DNA from: Porticoccaceae bacterium LTM1
GTDB taxonomy: Bacteria; Pseudomonadota; Gammaproteobacteria; Pseudomonadales; Porticoccaceae
DNA: 64,000 nt
NCBI GenBank assembly: GCA_030252795.1
Contig: CP127080.1
Coordinates: 3,055,501-3,119,500, forward strand
Direction: 5' to 3'
In this document: positions 44,223 to 53,665 of the stretch, in pieces
How the letters are laid out: each line of letters opens with the position of its first letter
Numbering within the stretch: the first letter of the stretch is position 1
Made by a program: the position numbers and the translations under genes
Notes under the pieces: model-generated
What the model was told of the DNA's origin: nothing
The model's database searches: none
Seen by the model: only the letters and a program-made list of their open reading frames with translations

Positions 44223-44978
44223 CTATTCAGGTAGTTCAAAAATACCCAACAGTGCGGCGTGATCGGATAGGGAGCGCCATGGGCCTTTGCTAAGGCAGCG
44301 ACCCGCCAGTGGTTTCAAACCGCGGTAGAAGATTCGATCCATCGGCAGCATCGGGAACCAGATCGGGAAGGTGGCGGCGTGGTGACCATCCAGCTCCATA
44401 AACAGCTCTTTGGTATCCAGGGCATCGCCGAGCAGTTTTTCGATGCGCCCGCGCCAGTCATTAAAATCCCCGGCAATCACCATCGGCTCGTCGTGCGGCA
44501 CATGGGATTCGATTCGATCCACCAGCACCTCTACCTGCTCCATGCGCTCGGATTCAAACAGGCCAAGGTGAATGCAAAGGGTGTGCAGCTTGAAGTTCTT
44601 TTCTGGAATCTCCAGCACTCCGTGCAGAATACTACGGCTGGCCAAACGACTACGAGCGACGTTGATGTTCTCGACAAATTCAAACGGGTATTTGCTGAGA
44701 ATGGCGTTGCCATGATCGCCTTTTTTATAAATTGCATTTTTGCCGTAAGCAAAGTGGGGCCAGATCTGTTCTGCCAGATATTCAAAGTGTGGGGTATCGG
44801 GGAACGAGCCGCGTTTGCGCTTGTGGCGCGAAGTCGAACCATGCACTTCCTGCAAAAATACGATGTCGGCATCGACAATTTCCAACAGTTCACGCATCCC
44901 CTTCAGCACAAAGCGGCGGTTGCCTGTGCAGAAGCCTTTGTGAATGTTGTAGGTCAGCACCTTGAGTGATTCAGCCAT
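44223..44978 (-). CDS. Endonuclease/exonuclease/phosphatase (EEP) family protein
   Basis: A 251-residue hydrolase with the EEP fold: LKVLTYNIHKGF, VDADIVFLQEVHGS (metal-binding Glu), MVIAGDFNDW and the C-terminal SDHAALLGIFE with the catalytic His. The SDHA motif is complete, so it is predicted active on DNA, RNA or phospholipid headgroups; family members are diverse. No signal peptide, so cytoplasmic. Start at 44978 (MAESLKVLTYN) chosen; the longer frame adds 12 residues. Confidence 0.9.
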   Translation of the reverse strand: MAESLKVLTYNIHKGFCTGNRRFVLKGMRELLEIVDADIVFLQEVHGSTSRHKRKRGSFPDTPHFEYLAEQIWPHFAYGKNAIYKKGDHGNAILSKYPFEFVENINVARSRLASRSILHGVLEIPEKNFKLHTLCIHLGLFESERMEQVEVLVDRIESHVPHDEPMVIAGDFNDWRGRIEKLLGDALDTKELFMELDGHHAATFPIWFPMLPMDRIFYRGLKPLAGRCLSKGPWRSLSDHAALLGIFELPE

Positions 44979-45059
44979 AGCAATCCAAAACGTGGACAAA
45001 AATACGGACAACAAATCCCGCTACCTAAAGACTAGCCAGCCCTGGCACTATTTTCCCGT

Positions 45060-45764
45060 TTATTCTTTGATAACCAGCACCGGCACTTCGCCGCTTTTTA
45101 CCCGCTCCTGCAACGCCTGCCAGCGCTTCTGGGTTTTGATGTCACCGGCTTTTTCATACTGGAAGCGGCTTTTCGCAAGCCACAGGTCCTTGCCGTTGAA
45201 GCTGTACACTGGAGTAAGGTCGAGGCGCTGGTCAGCCGCGAGGATTTCATCTTTGAGGTTATCGAGAATCAGCGGCATGGCATCCGGTGCCAGGTAATAG
45301 GCCAGCACCATGTGAGCTTTATCGAGGGAGCTGGCCTTGCAGTGGATCAGCCTGAGTTTGTCGATCTCCACCCCCATCTCCAGCAGGGTAAAGTACTTGG
45401 CGCAGGCAAAGTCCTCGCAGTCGCCAGCATCTAGAATCAGAAACTCCATTGGTGTTGCCCAGTAATTGCTTTCACCCCAGATCTCACTGTCATCCAGAAA
45501 GCGCGCACCGTTAAAAAACTGATTCACCTGCGACAGCTTGTCACGCTCTTCCAGTCGCGGAGCACTGTCGATCAGTTCCTGCCAATACTTCACTCGTGCG
45601 GCTGCCTGCTGGCCATACAGGCGTTCCACTTTCTCCAAAGTTGACTCTTCAACAACCGTTTCCGGCTCCGGGGGCAGTTGGACTTGTTTGGGCTGGCTGG
45701 AGCAGCCAAATAGAAACAGTGACAGCCAGATCAGTAACGCGACCGATTTGAAGTGCTTGTACAT
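45060..45764 (-). CDS. LapG-like transglutaminase-type cysteine protease, lipoprotein
   Basis: A 234-residue exported protein with a lipobox (LFLFGC, C21). It has the full triad of the LapG/BTLCP family: C116 in DAGDCEDFA, H151 in KAHMVLAYY, D168 in ILDNL, plus the Asp/Glu around C116 that bind calcium in LapG. LapG cleaves large adhesins and is held off by LapD when cyclic di-GMP is high. No LapD or adhesin gene is adjacent. The ATG at 45764 follows GCGAGG, so it is preferred over 45776. Confidence 0.85.
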   Translation of the reverse strand: MYKHFKSVALLIWLSLFLFGCSSQPKQVQLPPEPETVVEESTLEKVERLYGQQAAARVKYWQELIDSAPRLEERDKLSQVNQFFNGARFLDDSEIWGESNYWATPMEFLILDAGDCEDFACAKYFTLLEMGVEIDKLRLIHCKASSLDKAHMVLAYYLAPDAMPLILDNLKDEILAADQRLDLTPVYSFNGKDLWLAKSRFQYEKAGDIKTQKRWQALQERVKSGEVPVLVIKE

Positions 45765-45922
45765 TGAGCCTCGCATAATTCTTATTGTGGAGCAGCGGCT
45801 TTCTCCGCTCCTGCAGGGATATTCATATTTCAGAGAACCATAACAAAGAGGGCAATGGTAAATCCATCGCCCCCTTCACACGCTCTGCTTTCAATGCAGG
45901 TCTGGCCGTGTAACCTGCTTCC

Positions 45923-47131
45923 TTACGGCTTCACTTTATAGTTGATCATTCCGGTTAATAGACTGGATGGTTTACCGCGCTGGGTGACAGCAAAATAAAC
46001 ACCTGAAGTGTTGCGCACCAGTTGTGGCACACCGCTTTGCATTGCGGAAGACAGTTTTGCCAAAGTGACAGGGCTGTCTGCCTGACCATTTGAAAATACG
46101 CGCCTGACGCGCAATTCACCGGCTTCTATCCAGCTGACAAGAGCCGACCTGTTATCCAGAAGAACCACACCCACGCGACCCAACGGATCACCGCCATCAA
46201 CCCTTACCGGTCTTCCGAAAGTGTCTCCTTCATCCCTTGAGAACAACAGGTTTATCTGTGGTGTTGATCCGGCTCCTGTATACCAGGAGATCACCAGATC
46301 GCGATCCTTTGCATCGACCGAAGGCCCATTTACCGGGCAGCCGTGAAACTCCCAGCCATCCGCGTGAATGACTTTGGGTGACATCCACTCGCCATCGCGA
46401 TACCTCACTATGGCTATGTCACGGATCTCGTTTGCAGAACGATCGCGGTACACTACGACCTTACCGCTACGTGTATTGGCTGCAGCGGTTTGGCAGCAAT
46501 CACACACCCGCTGATCAAGCACCACCTCAGACGTTTTCTGGCCACTTTTGTCAAACTGTGCATACCGAAGAGCAGTCTGGTTTTCGCGAGTTTCCTCGGC
46601 ATAGTCCCGACCATCAAGCCAGACTAAATCCAGATCGCCATTCGTTGCCGGCAACAATGACACAAAGCCGTGTTCGGTGGGGCTATTGTCGGTGTGGGGA
46701 GTTATCGGATCACTCCAGTTCTTTCCGAGATCAGATGAGAAAGAGACCTGGATATCGTAGCCGCCTCCCGAATGATTTTTCAGCCAGTGTGCGGCAAGAG
46801 CGCCATCCTGGAGCCTCACCAATGACGGAAAATCCACCGGATTTACCATCTGGCCTGTGCCAGTAAAAATCACCTGTGGAGACGACCATGCCCCATGCTT
46901 GAGTACGGAAAAGTACAGCGTGGATTTTCCTGCTTCCCCACGCTCAATCCAGCTCAAGTAAACACGACCATCCTGATCTGTGAACAGGTTTGGCTGACCA
47001 CTCTTGCCAGCCGCCGGGGCTGGAATCACTGTCACCATTGGTTGTGGCGCTGACTCCATTTCACTGGCATAACTTGAGTGGCCTGTGGCAAGCCACAGGC
47101 AAAACCATAACGCACAATGTTTATAAAACAC
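45923..47131 (-). CDS. Sialidase-fold (BNR-like) exported protein in copper efflux operon
   Basis: A 402-residue exported protein with sialidase-type beta-propeller features (FSSDLGKNWSDPI, FSRDEGDTFGRPV Asp-box-like repeats). It has a conserved Cys cluster RVCDCCQT at about residue 212 that could bind metal. Such proteins are seen beside CusA-type pumps. True sialidase activity is doubtful. The start is a GTG at 47131, set by GGAGG five bases upstream; an earlier GTG at 47143 overlaps that ribosome site. It follows the pump gene by 15 bp. Confidence 0.78.
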   Translation of the reverse strand: MFYKHCALWFCLWLATGHSSYASEMESAPQPMVTVIPAPAAGKSGQPNLFTDQDGRVYLSWIERGEAGKSTLYFSVLKHGAWSSPQVIFTGTGQMVNPVDFPSLVRLQDGALAAHWLKNHSGGGYDIQVSFSSDLGKNWSDPITPHTDNSPTEHGFVSLLPATNGDLDLVWLDGRDYAEETRENQTALRYAQFDKSGQKTSEVVLDQRVCDCCQTAAANTRSGKVVVYRDRSANEIRDIAIVRYRDGEWMSPKVIHADGWEFHGCPVNGPSVDAKDRDLVISWYTGAGSTPQINLLFSRDEGDTFGRPVRVDGGDPLGRVGVVLLDNRSALVSWIEAGELRVRRVFSNGQADSPVTLAKLSSAMQSGVPQLVRNTSGVYFAVTQRGKPSSLLTGMINYKVKP

Positions 47132-47146
47132 TTCGACCTCCACTTA

Positions 47147-50100
47147 TTATTCAGCGGTCGCGGTTTTTAACCCCGCACGCTTCCAGACGTAATACACCGC
47201 CGGAATCACCAGTAGCGCCAACAGCAATGTAGATACCATCCCGCCGATCATCGGACCAGCAATACGTTGCATCACTTCCGAGCCAGTACCGGCACCGATC
47301 ATGATTGGCACCAGACCAACGAGCACCGAAATCGTGGTCATCATCTTGGGGCGTACCCGCAAACAGGCGCCTTCTATCACCGCCTCACGCAAATCCTGAA
47401 TCGAAAGGTTTTTACCACTTGCCTTAGCCTGCTCGGTTAGACGGTTCCAGGAGAGGTTGAGATAGACCTGCATCAACACCCCCAGCTCTGCCGCCAGTCC
47501 TGCAAGGGCGATAAAGCCCACAGCAACAGCCACCGAGAAGTCGTAGTCGCTCAAGTACATAAACCAGATACCGCCCACCAACGCAAAGGGCAGGGTACCC
47601 ATAATCAATGCCACATCGCCGATGCGGCGGAAACTCATGTAGAGCAACAGCACAATAATTGCCAAGGTCACAGGCACCACTACCTGCAGGCGCTCTTCGG
47701 CTCGCAACATGTACTCGTACTGACCAGACCAGTTAATGGAGTAGCCCGCTGGCAGTATCACTTTATCCCGCACTACCTTCTGGGCCTCGTCGATATAGCT
47801 GCCGAGGTCACGGTCATCGATATCCACCAGTGTCCAGCCATTGATACGGGCATTCTCGCTTTTAATGGCGGGCGGGCCATCGGCCACGGTCACCTCTGCG
47901 ACATCGGCAAGTGCAACACGACCGCCACCCGGTGTAACGATGGGCAGCAACTTAAGTTGTTCTGCGGAATCGCGATAACGCTGTGGATAACGCAGGTTCA
48001 CCGGGAATCGCTCTAGTCCCTCGACGGTTTCGGTAACGTTTACACCACCGATGGCAGTTCGCACCACTTCCTGCAAGTCCGCCACATTCAGTCCGTAACG
48101 GGCCGCTCGCTTGCGGTCGATATCCACATTGATATACCGACCACCGGCCACTCGCTCCGAGTAAACCGATGCAGTACCCGGTACATCTGCCAGAACCACT
48201 TCCAGCTGCTTGCCGATTTTTTCGATCTCTTTCAGATCTGGCCCCGACACCTTGATACCAACCGGGGTTTTAATACCGGTAGCCAGCATGTCGATGCGGG
48301 TTTTAATCGGCATAACCCAGGCATTAGTCAGCCCCGGAAACTTAACCAGCTGATCCAGTTCGGCACGCAGATCATCGGTGGTAAGACCTTCACGCCACTG
48401 ATCTCTCGGCTTGAGCTGAATAATGGTTTCAATCATGGTCAGAGGAGCCGGGTCGGTGGCGGTTTCTGCGCGACCCATTTTCCCGTACACGGTGACCACT
48501 TCCGGCACTGTGCGAATTAGCTTATCGGTCTGCTGCAACAGCTCCCGCGCCTCACCAATGGAGATACCGGCGTAGGTGGTGGGCATGTACATCAGGTCGC
48601 CTTCATCCAGCGGCGGCATAAATTCACTACCCACCTGCGAGTAGGGCCACCATGCTGAAACCACGGCAACCAGCGCCAGTGCAATCACGGTTTTCGGAAA
48701 ACGCAGCACTGCTTTGATCAGCGGCATATATCCCGCCACCATCCAGCGATTGAGCGGATTTTTGTGCTCGGAAATGATCTTGCCGCGCACAAAGTAGCCC
48801 ATCAGAACCGGTACCAAAGTAATCGCCAATCCAGCGGCAATGGCCATGGCATAGGTCTTGGTATACACCAGTGGTGAGAATAATCGACCTTCCTGTGCCT
48901 CCAGGGTAAATACCGGCAGAAAACTGACTGTAATAATCAGCAGTGAGAAGAACAACGGTGGACCTACTTCCTGCGCCGCCCTTGTCACCACATCCCAGCG
49001 ATTCTGCTCGTTGAGTTCATCCCGCTCGATATGCTTGTGAAGGTTTTCGATCATCACAATTGCGCCGTCCACCATGGTGCCAATTGCAATGGCGATACCG
49101 CCCAGTGACATGATGTTGGCGTTGATGCCCTGCAGGTACATGATCACGAATGCGCCGATAATACCCAGCGGCAGGCTGACCACTACGACCAGTGACGAGC
49201 GGAAGTGGAACAGGAACGCTGCACAGATCAGCGCAACGACGATAAATTCTTCGGTAAGTTTCTCATACAGGTTGTCGACAGCATTCTGGATCAGGGTAGA
49301 GCGGTCATACACCTCAACCACTTCCACTCCCGCCGGCAGCCCCTGCTTGAGGCTTTCCAGCTTTTCCTTCACTTCGGCAATCACGGTCTGGGCGTTTTCA
49401 CCGTAGCGCATCACCACAATACCGCTGACCGCTTCGCCTTCACCGTTGAGCTCGCCAACACCGCGACGCATCTGCGGCCCCTCGACAATTTCAGCCACAT
49501 CGCCCAGCAACAGCGGCGTGCCGCTATCACTCAATCGCAAGGGAATATTTTTCAGGTCTTCAATAGACTGTACATAACCACTGGCACGCACCATGTACTC
49601 CGCTTCAGCCATCTCGATTACCGAGGCACCGGACTCCTGGTTACCTCGCTCAATGGCGGTGCGAATATGGGCCAGCGGAATGTTGTAGGCGCGCAGTTTA
49701 TTGGGGTCGACCTCCACCTGATACTGCTTGACCATGCCGCCGACAGTGGCCACTTCGGACACCCCTTCAACGGTCTGTAGCTCATACTTGATAAACCAGT
49801 CCTGCAGGGTGCGCAATTCAGCCAGGTTGTGCTGACCGGTTCGATCCACCAGCGCGTACTGGTAAATCCAGCCAACACCGGAGGCATCCGGGCCTAACTG
49901 TGGTTTGGCCGCCGCTGGCAATTCTCCGGATACCTGGTTGAGATACTCAAGCACGCGACTGCGCGCCCAGTAAATATCGGTGCCGTCCTCGAAAATCACA
50001 TAGACGTATGAGTCGCCAAAGAACGAAAATCCACGCACCACCTGAGCCTTGGGCACAGAGAGCATCGCGGTTGTGAGCGGGTAGGTAACCTGGTCCTCTA

Positions 50101-50281
50101 CCACCTGTGGGGCCTGGCCAGGGTAGGGAGTCTTGATGATCACCTGCACATCAGAGAGGTCGGGGATCGCATCCACCGGGGTATTTTTGATCGCATAGAT
50201 GCCGCTGCCCAACAGAACCACCGCCATCAACATTACATAAAAGCGGTTATGGGTTGACCAGCGAATAATGGCTTCAATCAT
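47147..50281 (-). CDS. Heavy metal efflux RND pump, CusA/CzcA family
   Basis: A 1044-residue inner membrane proton-driven pump with 12 membrane segments and two large periplasmic loops. The N-terminus MIEAIIRWSTHNRFYVMLMAV, the DLSDVQVIIKT block and GGIAIAIGTMVDGAIVMIENLHKH (membrane helix 4 with relay acidic residues) identify the HME-RND class. Methionine-rich pore segments (VMPIKTRIDMLATGIKTPVG) favour Cu(I)/Ag(I) over divalent ions. It lies 12 bp after the adaptor gene in one operon with an OMP gene. Confidence 0.95.
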   Translation of the reverse strand: MIEAIIRWSTHNRFYVMLMAVVLLGSGIYAIKNTPVDAIPDLSDVQVIIKTPYPGQAPQVVEDQVTYPLTTAMLSVPKAQVVRGFSFFGDSYVYVIFEDGTDIYWARSRVLEYLNQVSGELPAAAKPQLGPDASGVGWIYQYALVDRTGQHNLAELRTLQDWFIKYELQTVEGVSEVATVGGMVKQYQVEVDPNKLRAYNIPLAHIRTAIERGNQESGASVIEMAEAEYMVRASGYVQSIEDLKNIPLRLSDSGTPLLLGDVAEIVEGPQMRRGVGELNGEGEAVSGIVVMRYGENAQTVIAEVKEKLESLKQGLPAGVEVVEVYDRSTLIQNAVDNLYEKLTEEFIVVALICAAFLFHFRSSLVVVVSLPLGIIGAFVIMYLQGINANIMSLGGIAIAIGTMVDGAIVMIENLHKHIERDELNEQNRWDVVTRAAQEVGPPLFFSLLIITVSFLPVFTLEAQEGRLFSPLVYTKTYAMAIAAGLAITLVPVLMGYFVRGKIISEHKNPLNRWMVAGYMPLIKAVLRFPKTVIALALVAVVSAWWPYSQVGSEFMPPLDEGDLMYMPTTYAGISIGEARELLQQTDKLIRTVPEVVTVYGKMGRAETATDPAPLTMIETIIQLKPRDQWREGLTTDDLRAELDQLVKFPGLTNAWVMPIKTRIDMLATGIKTPVGIKVSGPDLKEIEKIGKQLEVVLADVPGTASVYSERVAGGRYINVDIDRKRAARYGLNVADLQEVVRTAIGGVNVTETVEGLERFPVNLRYPQRYRDSAEQLKLLPIVTPGGGRVALADVAEVTVADGPPAIKSENARINGWTLVDIDDRDLGSYIDEAQKVVRDKVILPAGYSINWSGQYEYMLRAEERLQVVVPVTLAIIVLLLYMSFRRIGDVALIMGTLPFALVGGIWFMYLSDYDFSVAVAVGFIALAGLAAELGVLMQVYLNLSWNRLTEQAKASGKNLSIQDLREAVIEGACLRVRPKMMTTISVLVGLVPIMIGAGTGSEVMQRIAGPMIGGMVSTLLLALLVIPAVYYVWKRAGLKTATAE

Positions 50282-50293
50282 GTTTGACGCCTC

Positions 50294-52300
50294 TTAGTGC
50301 TGGTGGCTTTGGCTGTGATCGTGCGTTTCCATACGCTCCATCTCGGCGTCGAGGTTGGACTCGGAGTCGATCATAAACTGAGCAGATGTCACTACTTTGT
50401 CGCCACTGCTCAAGCCCTTGAGAATCTCGACACGGTCTCCGGACTCCAATCCAGCAGTCACCAGTACGGACTTGTAGTGACCATCGCCCAGAGACTTCAC
50501 CACCCGATCGTAACGGCCGCCGCGAATCAGTGCGGAGCGGGGAATGTGCAGACGGGCGCTTTCGTCGCCAGCATGAATGCGAATATTCGCAAACATATTG
50601 GGTTTTAGGCGCTCGTCGGGATTTTCAAACTGAATGCGTACTTCCAAGGTCCGGGACTGTGGGTTAAGTACCGGATAGATGTATTCCACAAGGCCTCGCC
50701 ACTCACTGCCGGGATAACTGTCGGCTTTCATAGTCACGCTCTGGCCGGGTTTCAGCCACGCCGCCTGACGTTCAAATACTTCGGCAATCACCCATACGGT
50801 ATCCAGTTCACCTGTGGCGAGAATTTCTGTCGCTGGCTTTACAAACATTCCTTCGCGCACATTGAGCATGCTGATGTAGCCTGTGTGATCAGCCATCACT
50901 GCCAGGCGCTGCTGAACCTTGCGGGTTTTGCGCAGCGCATCAATTTGGCTGCCCGATACCCCAAGCAGTGACAGCCGTTGGCGCGATGCGGATATCAGAG
51001 GCTTGTTGCCACTTTCCAGTGCGGTTACATACTCCTCCTGAGCGTTTACCAGCTCCGGGGAGAATATTTCAAACAGTACCTGTCCGGCCTTTACTGGATC
51101 ACCAACACTGTCGATATTCAGAACCTCGATCCAACCTTCAACCCGGGTGTGAATGTGGTTGAGGGTGTCTTCGTTGAACTGTACATAGCCAACTGTGTCG
51201 ACCCATTGCGTGAGGGATGACTCCTCCACCTCGGCGGTTTTCACCCCGAGGTTGTTTTCCACCGCTGGCGAAATATAAACACCGCCTTCTTCAGCTCCGG
51301 CTGTGGGCTTGTACTCTGGCACCAGATCCATTCCACAAATCGGGCAGGAGCCTTCGCTGTCCTTTTTGATCTGCGGATGCATCGGGCAGGTCCAATAATC
51401 GATCACCTTTTCAGCCGGTGCTGCGGGTTTGGGCTTTTTTTCCACCAGATCCATCCCGCAGATCGGGCAGCCAGATTGTTTGTCTTTTACAATTTGCGGG
51501 TGCATTGGGCAGACCCATTGCGGGGAACCCTTTTCGGCTTCTGGCGCAGGAGCTGGCATTTCGGCTTTGTGTTCTGCCTGATGCTGATGGTTGTGACCAG
51601 AGTGTTCTCCGCCCTCAACAGGCTCCTCTTTCAGGTACATACCACAGACATCACAGCGACCGGGTTCTGCCTGTGGATCCTGACAACCCATCGGGCAAAC
51701 CCAGTGGGTGGCTTTCTTGGGCTCTGCGTTTGCATCTGACTTTGCTTCTTCCTTCAAATGCATTCCGCAAACATCACAGCGACCGGGTTCTGCCTGAGGA
51801 TCCTGGCAACCCATCGGGCAAACCCAGTGGGTCTCTTTCTTGGGCTCGGCGTTTGCATCTGACTTTGCTTCTTCCTTCAAATGCATTCCGCAAACATCAC
51901 AGCGACCGGGTTCTGCCTGAGGATCCTGGCAACCCATCGGGCAGACCCAGTGGGTCTCTTTCTTGGGCTCGGCATTTGAGGCAGACTTTTCTTCCTTCAG
52001 ATGCATACCACACACCTGACAATCGCCCTTTTCGTGTTGTGCAGGCTGGCAGTCCATTGGGCAAACCCAATGGCTGTGTTCTTCACTCTTTGCGAACTCT
52101 TTGTCTTCCACCAGATGCATACCGCAGATTTCGCAGTCACCTTTTTCGTGTACCGCCGGCTGACACTCCATTGGGCAGACCCAGTGAGTATGCTCAGCAT
52201 GCTGCTCGCTTTGTTTTGGCTGTTGGGCGTTTACTGTAAAACCAGTGATCAATATGATCAGGGCAATGGCACTGGCCCAAATACGTTTTTGGATAGTCAT
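50294..52300 (-). CDS. CusB-like membrane fusion protein with seven Cys-rich metal-binding repeats
   Basis: Periplasmic adaptor linking the pump to the outer membrane channel. A signal peptide (1-25) is followed by seven heavy-metal-binding domains, residues about 39-63, 77-101, 117-141, 158-182, 199-223, 261-286 and 302-328. Each has CPM and CGM motifs (pattern WVCPM-...-CGMHL). The three central copies are nearly identical at 41-residue spacing. Beta-barrel, lipoyl and membrane-proximal MFP domains follow (about 340-650), then a His-rich tail (HDHSQSHQH). Most homologues have one or two such domains. Start overlaps the OMP stop (ATGA). Confidence 0.95.
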   Translation of the reverse strand: MTIQKRIWASAIALIILITGFTVNAQQPKQSEQHAEHTHWVCPMECQPAVHEKGDCEICGMHLVEDKEFAKSEEHSHWVCPMDCQPAQHEKGDCQVCGMHLKEEKSASNAEPKKETHWVCPMGCQDPQAEPGRCDVCGMHLKEEAKSDANAEPKKETHWVCPMGCQDPQAEPGRCDVCGMHLKEEAKSDANAEPKKATHWVCPMGCQDPQAEPGRCDVCGMYLKEEPVEGGEHSGHNHQHQAEHKAEMPAPAPEAEKGSPQWVCPMHPQIVKDKQSGCPICGMDLVEKKPKPAAPAEKVIDYWTCPMHPQIKKDSEGSCPICGMDLVPEYKPTAGAEEGGVYISPAVENNLGVKTAEVEESSLTQWVDTVGYVQFNEDTLNHIHTRVEGWIEVLNIDSVGDPVKAGQVLFEIFSPELVNAQEEYVTALESGNKPLISASRQRLSLLGVSGSQIDALRKTRKVQQRLAVMADHTGYISMLNVREGMFVKPATEILATGELDTVWVIAEVFERQAAWLKPGQSVTMKADSYPGSEWRGLVEYIYPVLNPQSRTLEVRIQFENPDERLKPNMFANIRIHAGDESARLHIPRSALIRGGRYDRVVKSLGDGHYKSVLVTAGLESGDRVEILKGLSSGDKVVTSAQFMIDSESNLDAEMERMETHDHSQSHQH
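51317..52186 (-). repeat. Tandem coding repeats for heavy-metal-binding domains
   Basis: Seven in-frame copies, the middle three (51632-51952) at 123-bp spacing and almost identical in nucleotide sequence. Recent tandem amplification by slippage or recombination is the simplest reading. Confidence 0.9.
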
Positions 52301-53580
52301 TGGGCTATCTCCTTAATCTCGTTAAAGTCCACCAGATATCTGACCCTGGCCAGGCTTTTAAAATAATTAATCTGCAGTCGCTGATTCTCCAGCTGCGCGG
52401 ACAGCTCCGCCAATACCGAGCGCATCACTTCATCAAAATCTGCGGCATCGGACCGGTAGGCTTTCAAGGCTGAATCAGCCTGTTGCCCCGCCTGGACCAG
52501 AATGGTCTGCTGAAACAATTCAAAGCGCTGTTTTAAGTGGCGGGCATTACTCAGGTGGTTGTCCAGTTGTGAGCGCAGGGCAAGAAGATTCTGCTGGCGG
52601 TCGCTCAATGCCGCTTGGTGCTGATCAACACTGGCGCGGTATTTCTGGTCCTGTCGCTTATCGGTAAACAATGGCAGTTGTACCGTGACTCCCGCAGAGA
52701 AAAAATCCGGCAGGTCGCGACCGGTAAAATCTTCCTGACGGTGGCCATAGCTGACGTTCACCCCCCAGTTCGGACGATAGCTGGATTCTGCCAGGGCGAT
52801 ATGTCGCTGACGCGCTTCCACCTGACGATCCAGAGCCATCATGGCCGGGTGCTGTTGTAACAACTGTGCATCAATATTGTTGGCCAGTTGCCACTGAGGT
52901 AACTCACTGGCAATGCTCCTGTTGGCGTCATCACCAATCCATTGCGACAGGCGAGCTCTTTGCCGGGCAATTTCATCGTCGATATCGATCAGGCGATCAT
53001 CCAGTCGACTTAATTCCAGCTCGGCTCGCAATAAGTCATGCTGGTTTTTCCGGCCTACCTTGTAGAGCGAGTTCACAACCGCCAACAATTGTTTAAAAAC
53101 CGTTTTGCTTGTAGAAACCACCTCTTTGGCCTGTTGCCAGTAGTAGAGCTCAAGCCACTCTTCGCGAACCTGCCGCAGCACCTGTAGCTGGCGATCCATT
53201 GCCTGGTTACTGGCAGCTTGTGACTGTTCTTTACGAATACCACTTTGCGCTTCTAAAGCACCTGTTGCAGGTATCTGCTGCGACAGGGCTATCTTGAATT
53301 GCGTCATTGGCTCCTGATCAAACTTGAAGCCATCGGTAGGTAGGTTATCCAGGGACACCTGCAGCTTTGGGTCGGGCAGTTGTGCGGCCGCTACAGCTTC
53401 ACTGGCCAAGGCACTGGCCTTGAGTTGCAGCGCTTGTGCACCCGGCTCATTGGACAGTGCCTGGCGTTCGGCGTTATTGAGGGTCAATGCCGATTTCTGG
53501 TCTGCTGTGCTTGCGTTAACTGCTAACGCGTGCACTGCAAGCACCAGCAAAACCAGCGCTTTATAAGGATGGAAAATCAT
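52297..53580 (-). CDS. TolC family outer membrane channel (CusC-like)
   Basis: A 427-residue exported protein with signal peptide (MIFHPYKALVLLVLAVHALAVNA) and the two OEP repeats of TolC-like tunnels: long coiled-coil segments (EAQSGIRKEQSQAASNQAMDR and the C-terminal counterpart) around strand motifs (LPDPKLQVSLDNLP). It completes the tripartite metal efflux system with the adaptor and pump. The ATG at 53580 follows CAGGAG. Its stop overlaps the adaptor start by four bases. Confidence 0.92.
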   Translation of the reverse strand: MIFHPYKALVLLVLAVHALAVNASTADQKSALTLNNAERQALSNEPGAQALQLKASALASEAVAAAQLPDPKLQVSLDNLPTDGFKFDQEPMTQFKIALSQQIPATGALEAQSGIRKEQSQAASNQAMDRQLQVLRQVREEWLELYYWQQAKEVVSTSKTVFKQLLAVVNSLYKVGRKNQHDLLRAELELSRLDDRLIDIDDEIARQRARLSQWIGDDANRSIASELPQWQLANNIDAQLLQQHPAMMALDRQVEARQRHIALAESSYRPNWGVNVSYGHRQEDFTGRDLPDFFSAGVTVQLPLFTDKRQDQKYRASVDQHQAALSDRQQNLLALRSQLDNHLSNARHLKQRFELFQQTILVQAGQQADSALKAYRSDAADFDEVMRSVLAELSAQLENQRLQINYFKSLARVRYLVDFNEIKEIAQ

Positions 53581-53665
53581 AATTCACTCCTGTTGCATTC
53601 GAAGCCGCGCCACAGGCACGGCTCAACCGGCAGACAATTTGTCTGCTGAATACAAAGAGAAGTGC

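Noticed and set aside
51632-51952. CRISPR-like direct repeats
   Set aside because: The repeats are 123 bp, in frame and code for Cys-rich metal-binding modules in the adaptor; there are no unique spacers.
51418-52239. 273-codon frame opposite the metal-binding repeats
   Set aside because: Repetitive low-complexity product created by the coding repeats on the other strand.
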